Source: Odiellus spinosus (taxonomy: Eukaryota > Arthropoda > Arachnida > Opiliones > Phalangiidae). Taken from it: a stretch of DNA of 64,000 bases. The translations under genes were made by a program, and so were the position numbers. Shown piece after piece: positions 38,863-54,188 of the stretch (position 1 is the first letter of the stretch; each line of letters opens with the position of its first letter). Under the pieces are notes generated by a model. It saw nothing but the letters and a program-made list of their open reading frames with translations, did no database searches and was not told where the DNA came from. Location: the NCBI GenBank assembly GCA_963920705.1, contig OY987227.1, forward strand, positions 24,719,935-24,783,934, read 5' to 3'.

Positions 38863-40760
38863 ATGTTCAAGCCCATAAGTATAGCCAAACCTCCGTGTCA
38901 CCCCTACCGTGTCACCCCTACCGTGTCACCCCTACCTTGTCACCCCTACCGTGTCACCCCAGTAATATTAATATTATGTATAGCCAAACCTCCGTGTCAC
39001 CCCTACCGTGTCACCCCAGTATTATTAATATTAGAAATACATTAACAATAATAATAATAAAATCACAATTTAGGATGATAACAAGATGGTCAAGCCCATA
39101 AGTATAGCCAAACCTCCGTGTCACCCCTACCGTGTCACCCCAGTAATATTAATATTAGAAATACATTATCAATAATAATAATAAAATCACAATTTAAGGT
39201 GCTAACAAGATGGTCAAGCCCATAAGTATAGCCAAACCTCCGTGTCACCCCAGTATTATTAATATTAGAAATACATTATACATAATAATAATAAAATCAC
39301 AATTTAGGATGATAACAAGATGGTCAAGCCCATAAGTATAGCCAAACCTCCGTGTCACCCCTACCGTGTCACCCCTACCTTGTCACCCCTACCGTGTCAC
39401 CCCTACCTTGTCACCCCTACCGTGTCACCCCAGTAATATTAATATTATGTATAGCCAAACCTCCGTGTCACCCCTACCGTGTCACCCCTACCGTGTCACC
39501 CCTACCTTGTCACCCCTACCGTGTCACCCCTACCTTGTCACCCCTACCGTGTCACCCCAGTAATATTAATATTATGTATAGCCAAACCTCCGTGTCACCC
39601 CTACCGTGTCACCCCAGTATTATTAATATTAGAAATACATTATTAATAATAATAATAAAATCACAATTTAGGATGATAACAAGATGGTTAAGCCCATAAG
39701 TATAGCCAAACCTCCGTGTCACCCCTACCTTGTCACCCCTACCGTGTCACCCCTACCTTGTCACCCCTACCGTGTCACCCCAGTAATATTAATATTATGT
39801 ATAGCCAAACCTCCGTGTCACCCCTACCGTGTCACCCCTACCGTGTCACCCCTACCTTGTCACCCCTACCGTGTCACCCCTACCTTGTCACCCCTACCGT
39901 GTCACCCCAGTAATATTAATATTATGTATAGCCAAACCTCCGTGTCACCCCTACCGTGTCACCCCAGTATTATTAATATTAGAAATACATTATCAATAAT
40001 AATAATAAAATCACAATTTAGGATGATAACAAGATGGTCAAGCCCATAAGTATAGCCAAACCTCCGTGTCACCCCTACCGTGTCACCCCTACCGTGTCAC
40101 CCCTACCTTGTCACCCCTACCGTGTCACCCCTACCTTGTCACCCCTACCGTGTCACCCCAGTAATATTAATATTATGTATAGCCAAACCTCCGTGTCACC
40201 CCTACCGTGTCACCCTAGTATTATTAATATTAGAAATACATTATCAATAATAATAATAAAATCACAATTTAGGATGATAACAAGATGGTCAAGCCCATAA
40301 GTATAGCCAAACCTCCGTGTCACCCCTACCTTGTCACCCCTACCGTGTCACCCCAGTAATATTAATATTATGTATAGCCAAACCTTCGTGTCACCCCTAC
40401 CTTGTCACCCCAGTATTATTAATATTAGAAATACATTATCAATAATAATAATAAAATCACAATTTAGGATGATAACAAGATGGTCAAGCCCATAATATAG
40501 CCAAACCTTCGTGTCACCCCTACCTTGTCACCCCTACCGTGTCACCCCAGTAATATTAATATTATGTATAGCCAAACCTCCGTGTCACCCCTACCGTGTC
40601 ACCCCTACCGTGTCACCCCTACCGTGTCACCCCTACCTTGTCCCCCCCACCGTGTCACCCCAGTAATATTAATATTATGTATAGCCAAACCTCCGTGTCA
40701 CCCCTACCGTGTCACCCCAGTATTATTAATATTAGAAATACATTATCAATAATAATAATA
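38863..40760 (+). repeat. Segment duplicated 15.3 kb away in the same array, left copy
   Basis: The order of linkers and block lengths here matches about 54189-56062. Both carry the otherwise rare ATTAACAATAAT variant (near 39043 and 54353), then the same succession of long blocks and the CATAATATAGCC linker variant (missing GT). The intervening higher-order repeat is not duplicated with it. Confidence 0.7.
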
Positions 40761-41989
40761 TAATCACAATTTAGGATGATAACAAGATGGTAAAGCCCAT
40801 AAGTATAGCCAAACCTCCGTGTCACCCCTACCGTGTCACCCCTACCTTGTCACCCCTACCGTGTCACCCCTACCTTGTCACCCCTACCGTGTCACCCCAG
40901 TAATATTAATATTATGTATAGCCAAATCTCCGTGTCACCCCTACCGTGTCACCCCAGTATTATTAATATTAGAAATACATTATCAATAATAATAATAAAA
41001 TCACAATTTAGGATGATAACAAGATGGTCAAGCCCATAAGTATAGCCAAACCTCCGTGTCACCCCTACCTTGTCACCCCTACCGTGTCACCCCAGTAATA
41101 TTAATATTATGTATAGCCAAACCTCCGTGTCACCCCTACCGTGTCACCCCTACCTTGTCACCCCTACCGTGTCACCCCAGTAATATTAATATTATGTATA
41201 GCCAAACCTCCGTGTCACCCCTACCGTGTCACCCCAGTAATATTAATATTAGAAATACATTATCAATAATAATAATAAAATCACAATTTAGGATGATAAC
41301 AAGATGGTCAAGCCCATAAGTATAGCCAAACCTCCGTGTCACCCCTACCGTGTCACCCCTACCTTGTCACCCCTACCGTGTCACCCCTACCTTGTCACCC
41401 CTACCGTGTCACCCCAGAAATATTAATATTATGTATAGCCAAACCTCCGTGTCACCCCTACCGTGTCACCCCAGTATTATTAATATTAGAAATACATTAT
41501 CAATAATAATAATAAAATCACAATTTAGGATGATAACAAGATGGTCAAGCCCATAAGTTTAGCCAAGCCTCCGTGTCACCCCTACCGTGTCACCCCAGTA
41601 TTATTAATATTAGAAATACATTATCAATAATAATAATATAATCACAATTTAGGATGATAACAAGATGGTCAAGCCCATAAGTATAGCCAAACCTCCGTGT
41701 CACCCCTACCGTGTCACCCCTACCGTGTCACCCCTACCGTGTCACCCCTACCTTGTCACCCCTACCGTGTCACCCCTACCTTGTCACCCCTACCGTGTCA
41801 CCCCAGTAATATTAATATTATGTATAGCCAAATCTCCGTGTCACCCCTACCGTGTCACCCCTACCGTGTCACCCCTACCGTGTCACCCCAGTATTATTAA
41901 TATTAGAAATACATTATCAATAATAATAATAAAATCACAATTTAGGATGATAACAAGATGGTCAAGCCCATAAGTATAGCCAAACCTCC

Positions 41990-44900
41990 GTGTCACCCCT
42001 ACCTTGTCACCCCTACCGTGTCACCCCAGTAATATTAATATTATGTATAGCCAAACCTCCGTGTCACCCCTACCGTGTCACCCCTACCTTGTCACCCCTA
42101 CCGTGTCACCCCAGTAATATTAATATTATGTATAGCCAAACCTCCGTGTCACCCCTACCGTGTCACCCCAGTAATATTAATATTAGAAATACATTATCAA
42201 TAATAATAATAAAATCACAATTTAGGATGATAACAAGATGGTCAAGCCCATAAGTATAGCCAAACCTCCGTGTCACCCCTACCGTGTCACCCCTGTAATA
42301 TTAATATTAGAAATACATTATCAATAATAATAATAAAATCACAATTTAAGGTGCTAACAAGATGGTCAAGCCCATAAGTATAGCCAAACCTCCGTGTCAC
42401 CCCAGTATTATTAATATTAGAAATACATTATACATAATAATAATAAAATCACAATTTAGGATGATAACAAGATGGTCAAGCCCATAAGTATAGCCAAACC
42501 TCCGTGTCACCCCTACCGTGTCACCCCTACCTTGTCACCCCTACCGTGTCACCCCTACCTTGTCACCCCTACCGTGTCACCCCAGTAATATTAATATTAT
42601 GTATAGCCAAACCTCCGTGTCACCCCTACCGTGTCACCCCAGTATTATTAATATTAGAAATACATTATCAATAATAATAATAAAATCACAATTTAGGATG
42701 ATAACAAGATGGTCAAGCCCATAAGTGTAGCCAAACCTCCGTGTCACCCCTACCGTGTCACCCCTACCTTGTCACCCCTACCGTGTCACCCCTACCTTGT
42801 CACCCCTACCGTGTCACCCCAGTAATATTAATATTATGTATAGCCAAACCTCCGTGTCACCCCTACCGTGTCACCCCAGTATTATTAATATTAGAAATAC
42901 ATTATCAATAATAATAATAAAATCACAATTTAGGATGATAACAAGATGGTCAAGCCCATAAGTTTAGCCAAACCTCCGTGTCACCCCTACCGTGTCACCC
43001 CAGTATTATTAATATTAGAAATACATTATCAATAATAATAATATAATCACAATTTAGGATGATAACAAGATGGTCAAGCCCATAAGTATAGCCAAGCCTC
43101 CGTGTCACCCCTACCGTGTCACCCCTACCTTGTCACCCCTACCGTGTCACCCCTACCTTGTCACCCCTACCGTGTCACCCCAGTAATATTAATATTATGT
43201 ATAGCCAAATCTCCGTGTCACCCCTACCGTGTCACCCCAGTATTATTAATATTAGAAATACATTATCAATAATAATAATATAATCACAATTTAGGATGAT
43301 AACAAGATGGTAAAGCCCATAAGTGTAGCCAAACCTCCGTGTCACCCCTACCGTGTCACCCCTACCTTGTCACCCCTACCGTGTCACCCCAGTAATATTA
43401 ATATTATGTATAGCCAAACCTCCGTGTCACCCCTACCGTGTCACCCCAGTATTATTAATATTAGAAATACATTATCAATAATAATAATAAAATCACAATT
43501 TAGGATGATAACAAGATGGTCAAGCCCATAAGTTTAGCCAAACCTCCGTGTCACCCCTACCGTGTCACCCCAGTATTATTAATATTAGAAATACATTATC
43601 AATAATAATAATAAAATCACAATTTAGGATGATAACAAGATGGTCAAGCCCATAAGTATAGCCAAACCTCCGTGTCACCCCTACCTTGTCACCCCTACCG
43701 TGTCACCCCAGTAATATTAATATTATGTATAGCCAAACCTCCGTGTCACCCCTACCGTGTCACCCCTACCTTGTCACCCCTACCGTGTCACCCCAGTAAT
43801 ATTAATATTATGTATAGCCAAACCTCCGTGTCACCCCTACCGTGTCACCCCAGTAATATTAATATTAGAAATACATTATCAATAATAATAATAAAATCAC
43901 AATTAAAGGTGCTAACAAGATGGTCAAGCCCATAAGTATAGCCAAACCTCCGTGTCACCCCAGTATTATTAATATTAGAAATACATTATACATAATAATA
44001 ATAAAATCACAATTTAGGATGATAACAAGATGGTCAAGCCCATAAGTATAGCCAAACCTCCGTGTCACCCCAGTATTATTAATATTAGAAATACATTATA
44101 CATAATAATAATAAAATCACAATTTAGGATGATAACAAGATGGTCAAGCCCATAAGTGTAGCCAAACCTCCGTGTCACCCCTACCGTGTCACCCCTACCT
44201 TGTCACCCCTACCGTGTCACCCCTACCTTGTCACCCCTACCGTGTCACCCCAGTAATATTAATATTATGTATAGCCAAAGCTCCGTGTCACCCCTACCGT
44301 GTCACCCCAGTATTATTAATATTAGAAATACATTATCAATAATAATAATAAAATCACAATTTAGGATGATAACAAGATGGTCAAGCCCATAAGTATAGCC
44401 AAACCTCCGTGTCACCCCTACCGTGTCACCCCTACCGTGTCACCCCTACCTTGTCACCCCTACCGTGTCACCCCTACCTTGTCACCCCTACCGTGTCACC
44501 CCAGTAATATTAATATTATGTATAGCCAAACCTCCGTGTCACCCCTACCGTGTCACCCCAGTATTATTAATATTAGAAATACATTATCAATAATAATAAT
44601 ATAATCACAATTTAGGATGATAACAAGATGGTAAAGCCCATAAGTATAGCCAAACCTCCGTGTCACCCCTACCGTGCCACCCCTACCTTGTCACCCCTAC
44701 CGTGTCACCCCTACCTTGTCACCCCTACCGTGTCACCCCAGTAATATTAATATTATGTATAGCCAAATCTCCGTGTCACCCCTACCGTGTCACCCCAGTA
44801 TTATTAATATTAGAAATACATTATCAATAATAATAATAAAATCACAATTTAGGATGATAACAAGATGGTCAAGCCCATAAGTATAGCCAAACCTCCGTGT

Positions 44901-47900
44901 CACCCCTACCTTGTCACCCCTACCGTGTCACCCCAGTAATATTAATATTATGTATAGCCAAACCTCCGTGTCACCCCTACCGTGTCACCCCTACCTTGTC
45001 ACCCCTACCGTGTCACCCCAGTAATATTAATATTATGTATAGCCAAACCTCCGTGTCACCCCTACCGTGTCACCCCAGTAATATTAATATTAGAAATACA
45101 TTATCAATAATAATAATAAAATCACAATTTAGGATGATAACAAGATGGTCAAGCCCATAAGTATAGCCAAACCTCCGTGTCACCCCTACCGTGTCACCCC
45201 TGTAATATTAATATTAGAAATACATTATCAATAATAATAATAAAATCACAATTTAAGGTGCTAACAAGATGGTCAAGCCCATAAGTATAGCCAAACCTCC
45301 GTGTCACCCCAGTATTATTAATATTAGAAATACATTATACATAATAATAATAAAATCACAATTTAGGATGATAACAAGATGGTCAAGCCCATAAGTATAG
45401 CCAAACCTCCGTGTCACCCCTACCGTGTCACCCCTACCTTGTCACCCCTACCGTGTCACCCCTACCTTGTCACCCCTACCGTGTCACCCCTACCTTGTCA
45501 CCCCTACCGTGTCACCCCTACCGTGTCACCCCAGTAATATTAATATTATGTATAGCCAAATCTCCGTGTCACCCCTACCGTGTCACCCCAGTATTATTAA
45601 TATTAGAAATACATTATCAATAATAATAATATAATCACAATTTAGGATGATAACAAGATGGTCAAGCCCATAAGTATAGCCAAGCCTCCGTGTCACCCCT
45701 ACCGTGTCACCCCTACCTTGTCACCCCTACCGTGTCACCCCTACCTTGTCACCCCTACCGTGTCACCCCAGTAATATTAATATTATGTATAGCCAAATCT
45801 CCGTGTCACCCCTACCGTGTCACCCCAGTATTATTAATATTAGAAATACATTATCAATAATAATAATATAATCACAATTTAGGATGATAACAAGATGGTA
45901 AAGCCCATAAGTGTAGCCAAACCTCCGTGTCACCCCTACCGTGTCACCCCTACCTTGTCACCCCTACCGTGTCACCCCTACCTTGTCACCCCTACCGTGT
46001 CACCCCAGTAATATTAATATTATGTATAGCCAAACCTCCGTGTCACCCCTACCGTGTCACCCCAGTATTATTAATATTAGAAATACATTATCAATAATAA
46101 TAATAAAATCACAATTTAGGATGATAACAAGATGGTCAAGCCCATAAGTTTAGCCAAACCTCCGTGTCACCCCTACCGTGTCACCCCATTATTATTAATA
46201 TTAGAAATACATTATCAATAATAATAATAAAATCACAATTTAGGATGATAACAAGATGGTCAAGCCCATAAGTATAGCCAAACCTCCGTGTCACCCCTAC
46301 CTTGTCACCCCTACCGTGTCACCCCAGTAATATTAATATTATGTATAGCCAAACCTCCGTGTCACCCCTACCGTGTCACCATTACCTTGTCACCCCTACC
46401 GTGTCACCCCAGTAATATTAATATTATGTATAGCCAAACCTCCGTGTCACCCCTACCGTGTCACCCCAGTAATATTAATATTAGAAATACATTATCAATA
46501 ATAATAATAAAATCACAATTAAAGGTGCTAACAAGATGGTCAAGCCCATAAGTATAGCCAAACCTCCGTGTCACCCCAGTATTATTAATATTAGAAATAC
46601 ATTATACATAATAATAATAAAATCACAATTTAGGATGATAACAAGATGGTCAAGCCCATAAGTATAGCCAAACCTCCGTGTCACCCCAGTATTATTAATA
46701 TTAGAAATACATTATACATAATAATAATAAAATCACAATTTAGGATGATAACAAGATGGTCAAGCCCATAAGTGTAGCCAAACCTCCGTGTCACCCCTAC
46801 CGTGTCACCCCTACCTTGTCACCCCTACCGTGTCACCCCTACCTTGTCACCCCTACCGTGTCACCCCAGTAATATTAATATTATGTATAGCCAAACCTCC
46901 GTGTCACCCCTACCGTGTCACCCCAGTATTATTAATATTAGAAATACATTATCAATAATAATAATAAAATCACAATTTAGGATGATAACAAGATGGTCAA
47001 GCCCATAAGTATAGCCAAACCTCCGTGTCACCCCTACCGTGTCACCCCTACCGTGTCACCCCTACCTTGTCACCCCTACCGTGTCACCCCTACCTTGTCA
47101 CCCCTACCGTGTCACCCCAGTAATATTAATATTATGTATAGCCAAACCTCCGTGTCACCCCTACCGTGTCACCCCAGTAATATTAATATTAGAAATACAT
47201 TATCAATAATAATAATATAATCACAATTTAGGATGATAACAAGATGGTAAAGCCCATAAGTATAGCCAAACCTCCGTGTCACCCCTACCGTGTCACCCCT
47301 ACCTTGTCACCCCTACCGTGTCACCCCTACCTTGTCACCCCTACCGTGTCACCCCAGTAATATTAATATTATGTATAGCCAAATCTCCGTGTCACCCCTA
47401 CCGTGTCACCCCAGTATTATTAATATTAGAAATACATTATCAATAATAATAATAAAATCACAATTTAGGATGATAACAAGATGGTCAAGCCCATAAGTAT
47501 AGCCAAACCTCCGTGTCACCCCTACCTTGTCACCCCTACCGTGTCACCCCAGTAATATTAATATTATGTATAGCCAAACCTCCGTGTCACCCCTACCGTG
47601 TCACCCCTACCTTGTCACCCCTACCGTGTCACCCCAGTAATATTAATATTATGTATAGCCAAACCTCCGTGTCACCCCTACCGTGTCACCCCAGTAATAT
47701 TAATATTAGAAATACATTATCAATAATAATAATAAAATCACAATTTAGGATGATAACAAGATGGTCAAGCCCATAAGTATAGCCAAACCTCCGTGTCACC
47801 CCTACCGTGTCACCCCTGTAATATTAATATTAGAAATACATTATCAATAATAATAATAAAATCACAATTTAAGGTGCTAACAAGATGGTCAAGCCCATAA

Positions 47901-50900
47901 GTATAGCCAAACCTCCGTGTCACCCCAGTATTATTAATATTAGAAATACATTATACATAATAATAATAAAATCACAATTTAGGATGATAACAAGATGGTC
48001 AAGCCCATAAGTATAGCCAAACCTCCGTGTCACCCCTACCGTGTCACCCCTACCTTGTCACCCCTACCGTGTCACCCCTACCTTGTCACCCCTACCGTGT
48101 CACCCCTACCTTGTCACCCCTACCGTGTCACCCCAGTAATATTAATATTATGTATAGCCAAACCTCCGTGTCACCCCTACCGTGTCACCCCAGTATTATT
48201 AATATTAGAAATACATTATCAATAATAATAATAATATCACAATTTAGGATGATAACAAGATGGTCAAGCCCATAAGTGTAGCCAAACCTCCGTGTCACCC
48301 CTACCGTGTCACCCCTACCTTGTCACCCCTACCGTGTCACCCCTACCTTGTCACCCCTACCGTGTCACCCCAGTAATATTAATATTATGTATAGCCAAAC
48401 CTCCGTGTCACCCCTACCGTGTCACCCCAGTATTATTAATATTAGAAATACATTATCAATAATAATAATAAAATCACAATTTAGGATGATAACAAGATGG
48501 TCAAGCCCATAAGTTTAGCCAAACCTCCGTGTCACCCCTACCGTGTCACCCCAGTATTATTAATATTAGAAATACATTATCAATAATAATAATATAATCA
48601 CAATTTAGGATGATAACAAGATGGTCAAGCCCATAAGTATAGCCAAGCCTCCGTGTCACCCCTACCGTGTCACCCCTACCTTGTCACCCCTACCGTGTCA
48701 CCCCTACCTTGTCACCCCTACCGTGTCACCCCAGTAATATTAATATTATGTATAGCCAAATCTCCGTGTCACCCCTACCGTGTCACCCCAGTATTATTAA
48801 TATTAGAAATACATTATCAATAATAATAATATAATCACAATTTAGGATGATAACAAGATGGTAAAGCCCATAAGTGTAGCCAAACCTCCGTGTCACCCCT
48901 ACCGTGTCACCCCTACCTTGTCACCCCTACCGTGTCACCCCTACCTTGTCACCCCTACCGTGTCACCCCAGTAATATTAATATTATGTATAGCCAAACCT
49001 CCGTGTCACCCCTACCGTGTCACCCCAGTATTATTAATATTAGAAATACATTATCAATAATAATAATAAAATCACAATTTAGGATGATAACAAGATGGTC
49101 AAGCCCATAAGTTTAGCCAAACCTCCGTGTCACCCCTACCGTGTCACCCCAGTATTATTAATATTAGAAATACATTATCAATAATAATAATAAAATCACA
49201 ATTTAGGATGATAACAAGATGGTCAAGCCCATAAGTATAGCCAAACCTCCGTGTCACCCCTACCTTGTCACCCCTACCGTGTCACCCCAGTAATATTAAT
49301 ATTATGTATAGCCAAACCTCCGTGTCACCCCTACCTTGTCACCCCTACCGTGTCACCCCAGTAATATTAATATTATGTATAGCCAAACCTCCGTGTCACC
49401 CCTACCGTGTCACCCCAGTAATATTAATATTAGAAATACATTATCAATAATAATAATAAAATCACAATTAAAGGTGCTAACAAGATGGTCAAGCCCATAA
49501 GTATAGCCAAACCTCCGTGTCACCCCAGTATTATTAATATTAGAAATACATTATACATAATAATAATAAAATCACAATTTAGGATGATAACAAGATGGTC
49601 AAGCCCATAAGTATAGCCAAACCTCCGTGTCACCCCAGTATTATTAATATTAGAAATACATTATACATAATAATAATAAAATCACAATTTAGGATGATAA
49701 CAAGATGGTCAAGCCCATAAGTGTAGCCAAACCTCCGTGTCACCCCTACCGTGTCACCCCTACCTTGTCACCCCTACCGTGTCACCCCTACCTTGTCACC
49801 CCTACCGTGTCACCCCAGTAATATTAATATTATGTATAGCCAAACCTCCGTGTCACCCCTACCGTGTCACCCCAGTATTATTAATATTAGAAATACATTA
49901 TCAATAATAATAATAAAATCACAATTTAGGATGATAACAAGATGGTCAAGCCCATAAGTATAGCCAAACCTCCGTGTCACCCCTACCGTGTCACCCCTAC
50001 CGTGTCACCCCTACCTTGTCACCCCTACCGTGTCACCCCTACCTTGTCACCCCTACCGTGTCACCCCAGTAATATTAATATTATGTATAGCCAAACCTCC
50101 GTGTCACCCCTACCGTGTCACCCCAGTATTATTAATATTAGAAATACATTATCAATAATAATAATATAATCACAATTTAGGATGATAACAAGATGGTAAA
50201 GCCCATAAGTATAGCCAAACCTCCGTGTCACCCCTACCGTGTCACCCCTACCTTGTCACCCCTACCGTGTCACCCCTACCTTGTCACCCCTACCGTGTCA
50301 CCCCAGTAATATTAATATTATGTATAGCCAAATCTCCGTGTCACCCCTACCGTGTCACCCCAGTATTATTAATATTAGAAATACATTATCAATAATAATA
50401 ATAAAATCACAATTTAGGATGATAACAAGATGGTCAAGCCCATAAGTATAGCCAAACCTCCGTGTCACCCCTACCTTGTCACCCCTACCGTGTCACCCCA
50501 GTAATATTAATATTATGTATAGCCAAACCTCCGTGTCACCCCTACCGTGTCACCCCTACCTTGTCACCCCTACCGTGTCACCCCAGTAATATTAATATTA
50601 TGTATAGCCAAACCTCCGTGTCACCCCTACCGTGTCACCCCAGTAATATTAATATTAGAAATACATTATCAATAATAATAATAAAATCACAATTTAGGAT
50701 GATAACAAGATGGTCAAGCCCATAAGTATAGCCAAACCTCCGTGTCACCCCTACCGTGTCACCCCTGTAATATTAATATTAGAAATACATTATCAATAAT
50801 AATAATAAAATCACAATTTAAGGTGCTAACAAGATGGTCAAGCCCATAAGTATAGCCAAACCTCCGTGTCACCCCAGTATTATTAATATTAGAAATACAT

Positions 50901-52200
50901 TATACATAATAATAATAAAATCACAATTTAGGATGATAACAAGATGGTCAAGCCCATAAGTATAGCCAAACCTCCGTGTCACCCCTACCGTGTCACCCCT
51001 ACCTTGTCACCCCTACCGTGTCACCCCTACCTTGTCACCCCTACCGTGTCACCCCTACCTTGTCACCCCTACCGTGTCACCCCAGTAATATTAATATTAT
51101 GTATAGCCAAACCTCCGTGTCACCCCTACCGTGTCACCCCAGTATTATTAATATTAGAAATACATTATCAATAATAATAATAAAATCACAATTTAGGATG
51201 ATAACAAGATGGTCAAGCCCATAAGTTTAGCCAAACCTCCGTGTCACCCCTACCGTGTCACCCCAGTAATATTAATATTATGTATAGCCAAACCTCCGTG
51301 TCACCCCTACCGTGTCACCCCAGTAATATTAATATTAGAAATACATTATACATAATAATAATAAAATCACAATTTAGGATGATAACAAGATGGTCAAGCC
51401 CATAAGTATAGCCAAACCTCCGTGTCACCCCTACCGTGTCACCCCTACCTTGTCACCCCTACCGTGTCACCCCTACCTTGTCACCCCTACCGTGTCACCC
51501 CTACCTTGTCACCCCTACCGTGTCACCCCAGTAATATTAATATTATGTATAGCCAAACCTCCGTGTCACCCCTACCGTGTCACCCCAGTATTATTAATAT
51601 TAGAAATACATTATCAATAATAATAATAAAATCACAATTTAGGATGATAACAAGATGGTCAAGCCCATAAGTTTAGCCAAACCTCCGTGTCACCCCTACC
51701 GTGTCACCCCAGTATTATTAATATTAGAAATACATTATCAATAATAATAATATAATCACAATTTAGGATGATAACAAGATGGTCAAGCCCATAAGTATAG
51801 CCAAACCTCCGTGTCACCCCTACCGTGTCACCCCTACCTTGTCACCCCACCGTGTCACCCCTACCTTGTCACCCCTACCGTGTCACCCCAGTAATATTAA
51901 TATTATGTATAGCCAAATCTCCGTGTCACCCCTACCGTGTCACCCCAGTATTATTAATATTAGAAATACATTATCAATAATAATAATATAATCACAATTT
52001 AGGATGATAACAAGATGGTAAAGCCCATAAGTATAGCCAAACCTCCGTGTCACCCCTACCGTGTCACCCCTACCTTGTCACCCCTACCGTGTCACCCCTA
52101 CCTTGTCACCCCTACCGTGTCACCCCAGTAATATTAATATTATGTATAGCCAAATCTCCGTGTCACCCCTACCGTGTCACCCCAGTATTATTAATATTAG
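41990..52200 (+). repeat. Higher-order repeat of 2.6-2.95 kb within the composite satellite
   Basis: The order of block lengths and linker variants starting at 41990 recurs from about 44897, 47513 and 50462, giving spacings of about 2907, 2616 and 2949 bp. Markers that travel with the period are CTAACAAGATGG in place of ATAACAAGATGG, ATTATACATAAT in place of ATTATCAATAAT, AATATAATCAC in place of AATAAAATCAC, and TTTAGCC or GTGTAGCC in place of GTATAGCC. The 2616-bp copy lacks one roughly 330-bp block present in the longer ones. A partial earlier copy is seen near 41056. Confidence 0.8.
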
Positions 52201-54188
52201 AAATACATTATCAATAATAATAATAAAATCACAATTTAGGATGATAACAAGATGGTCAAGCCCATAAGAATAGCCAAACCTCCGTGTCACCCCTACCTTG
52301 TCACCCCTACCGTGTCACCCCAGTAATATTAATATTATGTATAGCCAAACCTCCGTGTCACCCCTACCGTGTCACCCCTAATTTGTCACCCCTACCGTGT
52401 CACCCCAGTAATATTAATATTATGTATAGCCAAACCTCCGTGTCACCCCTACCGTGTCACCCCTACCGTGTCACCCCAGTAATATTAATATTAGAAATAC
52501 ATTATCAATAATAATAATAAAATCACAATTTAGGATGATAACAAGATGGTCAAGCCCATAAGTTTAGCCAAACCTCCGTGTCACCCCTACCGTGTCACCC
52601 CAGTATTATTAATATTAGAAATACATTATCAATAATAATAATAAAATCACAATTTAGGATGATAACAAGATGGTCAAGCCCATAAGTATAGCCAAACCTC
52701 CGTGTCACCCCTACCTTGTCACCCCTACCGTGTCACCCCAGTAATATTAATATTATAATATTAATATTATTAATGTATAGCCAAACCTCCGTGTCACCCC
52801 TACCGTGTCACCCCAGTATTATTAATATTAGAAATACATTATCAATAATAATAATAAAATCACAATTTAGGATGATAACAAGATGGTCAAGCCCATAAGT
52901 GTAGCCAAACCTCCGTGTCACCCCTACCGTGTCACCCCTACCTTGTCACCCCTACCGTGTCACCCCAGTAATATTAATATTATGTATAGCCAAACCTCCG
53001 TGTCACCCCTACCGTGTCACCCCAGTATTATTAATATTAGAAATACATTATCAATAATAATAATAAAATCACAATTTAGGATGATAACAAGATGGTCAAG
53101 CCCATAAGTTTAGCCAAACCTCCGTGTCACCCCTACCGTGTCACCCCAGTATTATTAATATTAGAAATACATTATCAATAATAATAATAAAATCACAATT
53201 TACGATGATAACAAGATGGTCAAGCCCATAAGTATAGCAAAACCTCCGTGTCACCCTACCGTGTCACCCCTACCTTGTCACCCCTACCGTGTCACCCCTA
53301 CCTTGTCACCCCTACCGTGTCACCCCAGTAATATTAATATTATGTATAGCCAAATCTCCGTGTCACCCCTACCGTGTCACCCCAGTATTATTAATATTAG
53401 AAATACATTATCAATAATAATAATAAAATCACAATTTAGGATGATAACAAGATGGTCAAGCCCATAAGTATAGCCAAACCTCCGTGTCACCCCTACCGTG
53501 TCACCCCAGTAATATTAATATTATGTATAGCCAAACCTCCGTGTCACCCCTACCGTGTCACCCCTACCTTGTCACCCCTACCGTGTCACCACAGTAATAT
53601 TAATATTATGTATAGCCAAACCTCCGTGTCACCCCTACCGTGTCACCCCAGTAATATTAATATTAGAAATACATTATCAATAATAATAATAAAATCACAA
53701 TTTAGGATGATAACAAGATGGTTAAGCCCATAAGTATAGCCAAACCTCCGTGTCACCCCTACCGTGTCACCCCAGTAATATTAATATTAGAAATACATTA
53801 TCAATAATAATAATAAAATCACAATTAAAGGTGCTAACAAGATGGTCAAGCCCATAAGTATAGCCAAACCTCCGTGTCACCCCATTATTATTAATATTAG
53901 AAATACATTATACATAATAATAATAAAATCACAATTTAGGATGATAACAAGATGGGCAAGCCCATAAGTATAGCCAAACCTCCGTGTCACCCCTACCGTG
54001 TCACCCCTACCTTGTCACCCCTACCGTGTCACCCCTACCTTGTCACCCCTACCGTGTCACCCCAGTAATATTAATATTATGTATAGCCAAACCTCCTTGT
54101 CACCCCTACCGTGTCACCCCAGTATTATTAATATTAGAAATACATTATCAATAATAATAATAAAATCACAATTTAGGATGATGACAAG

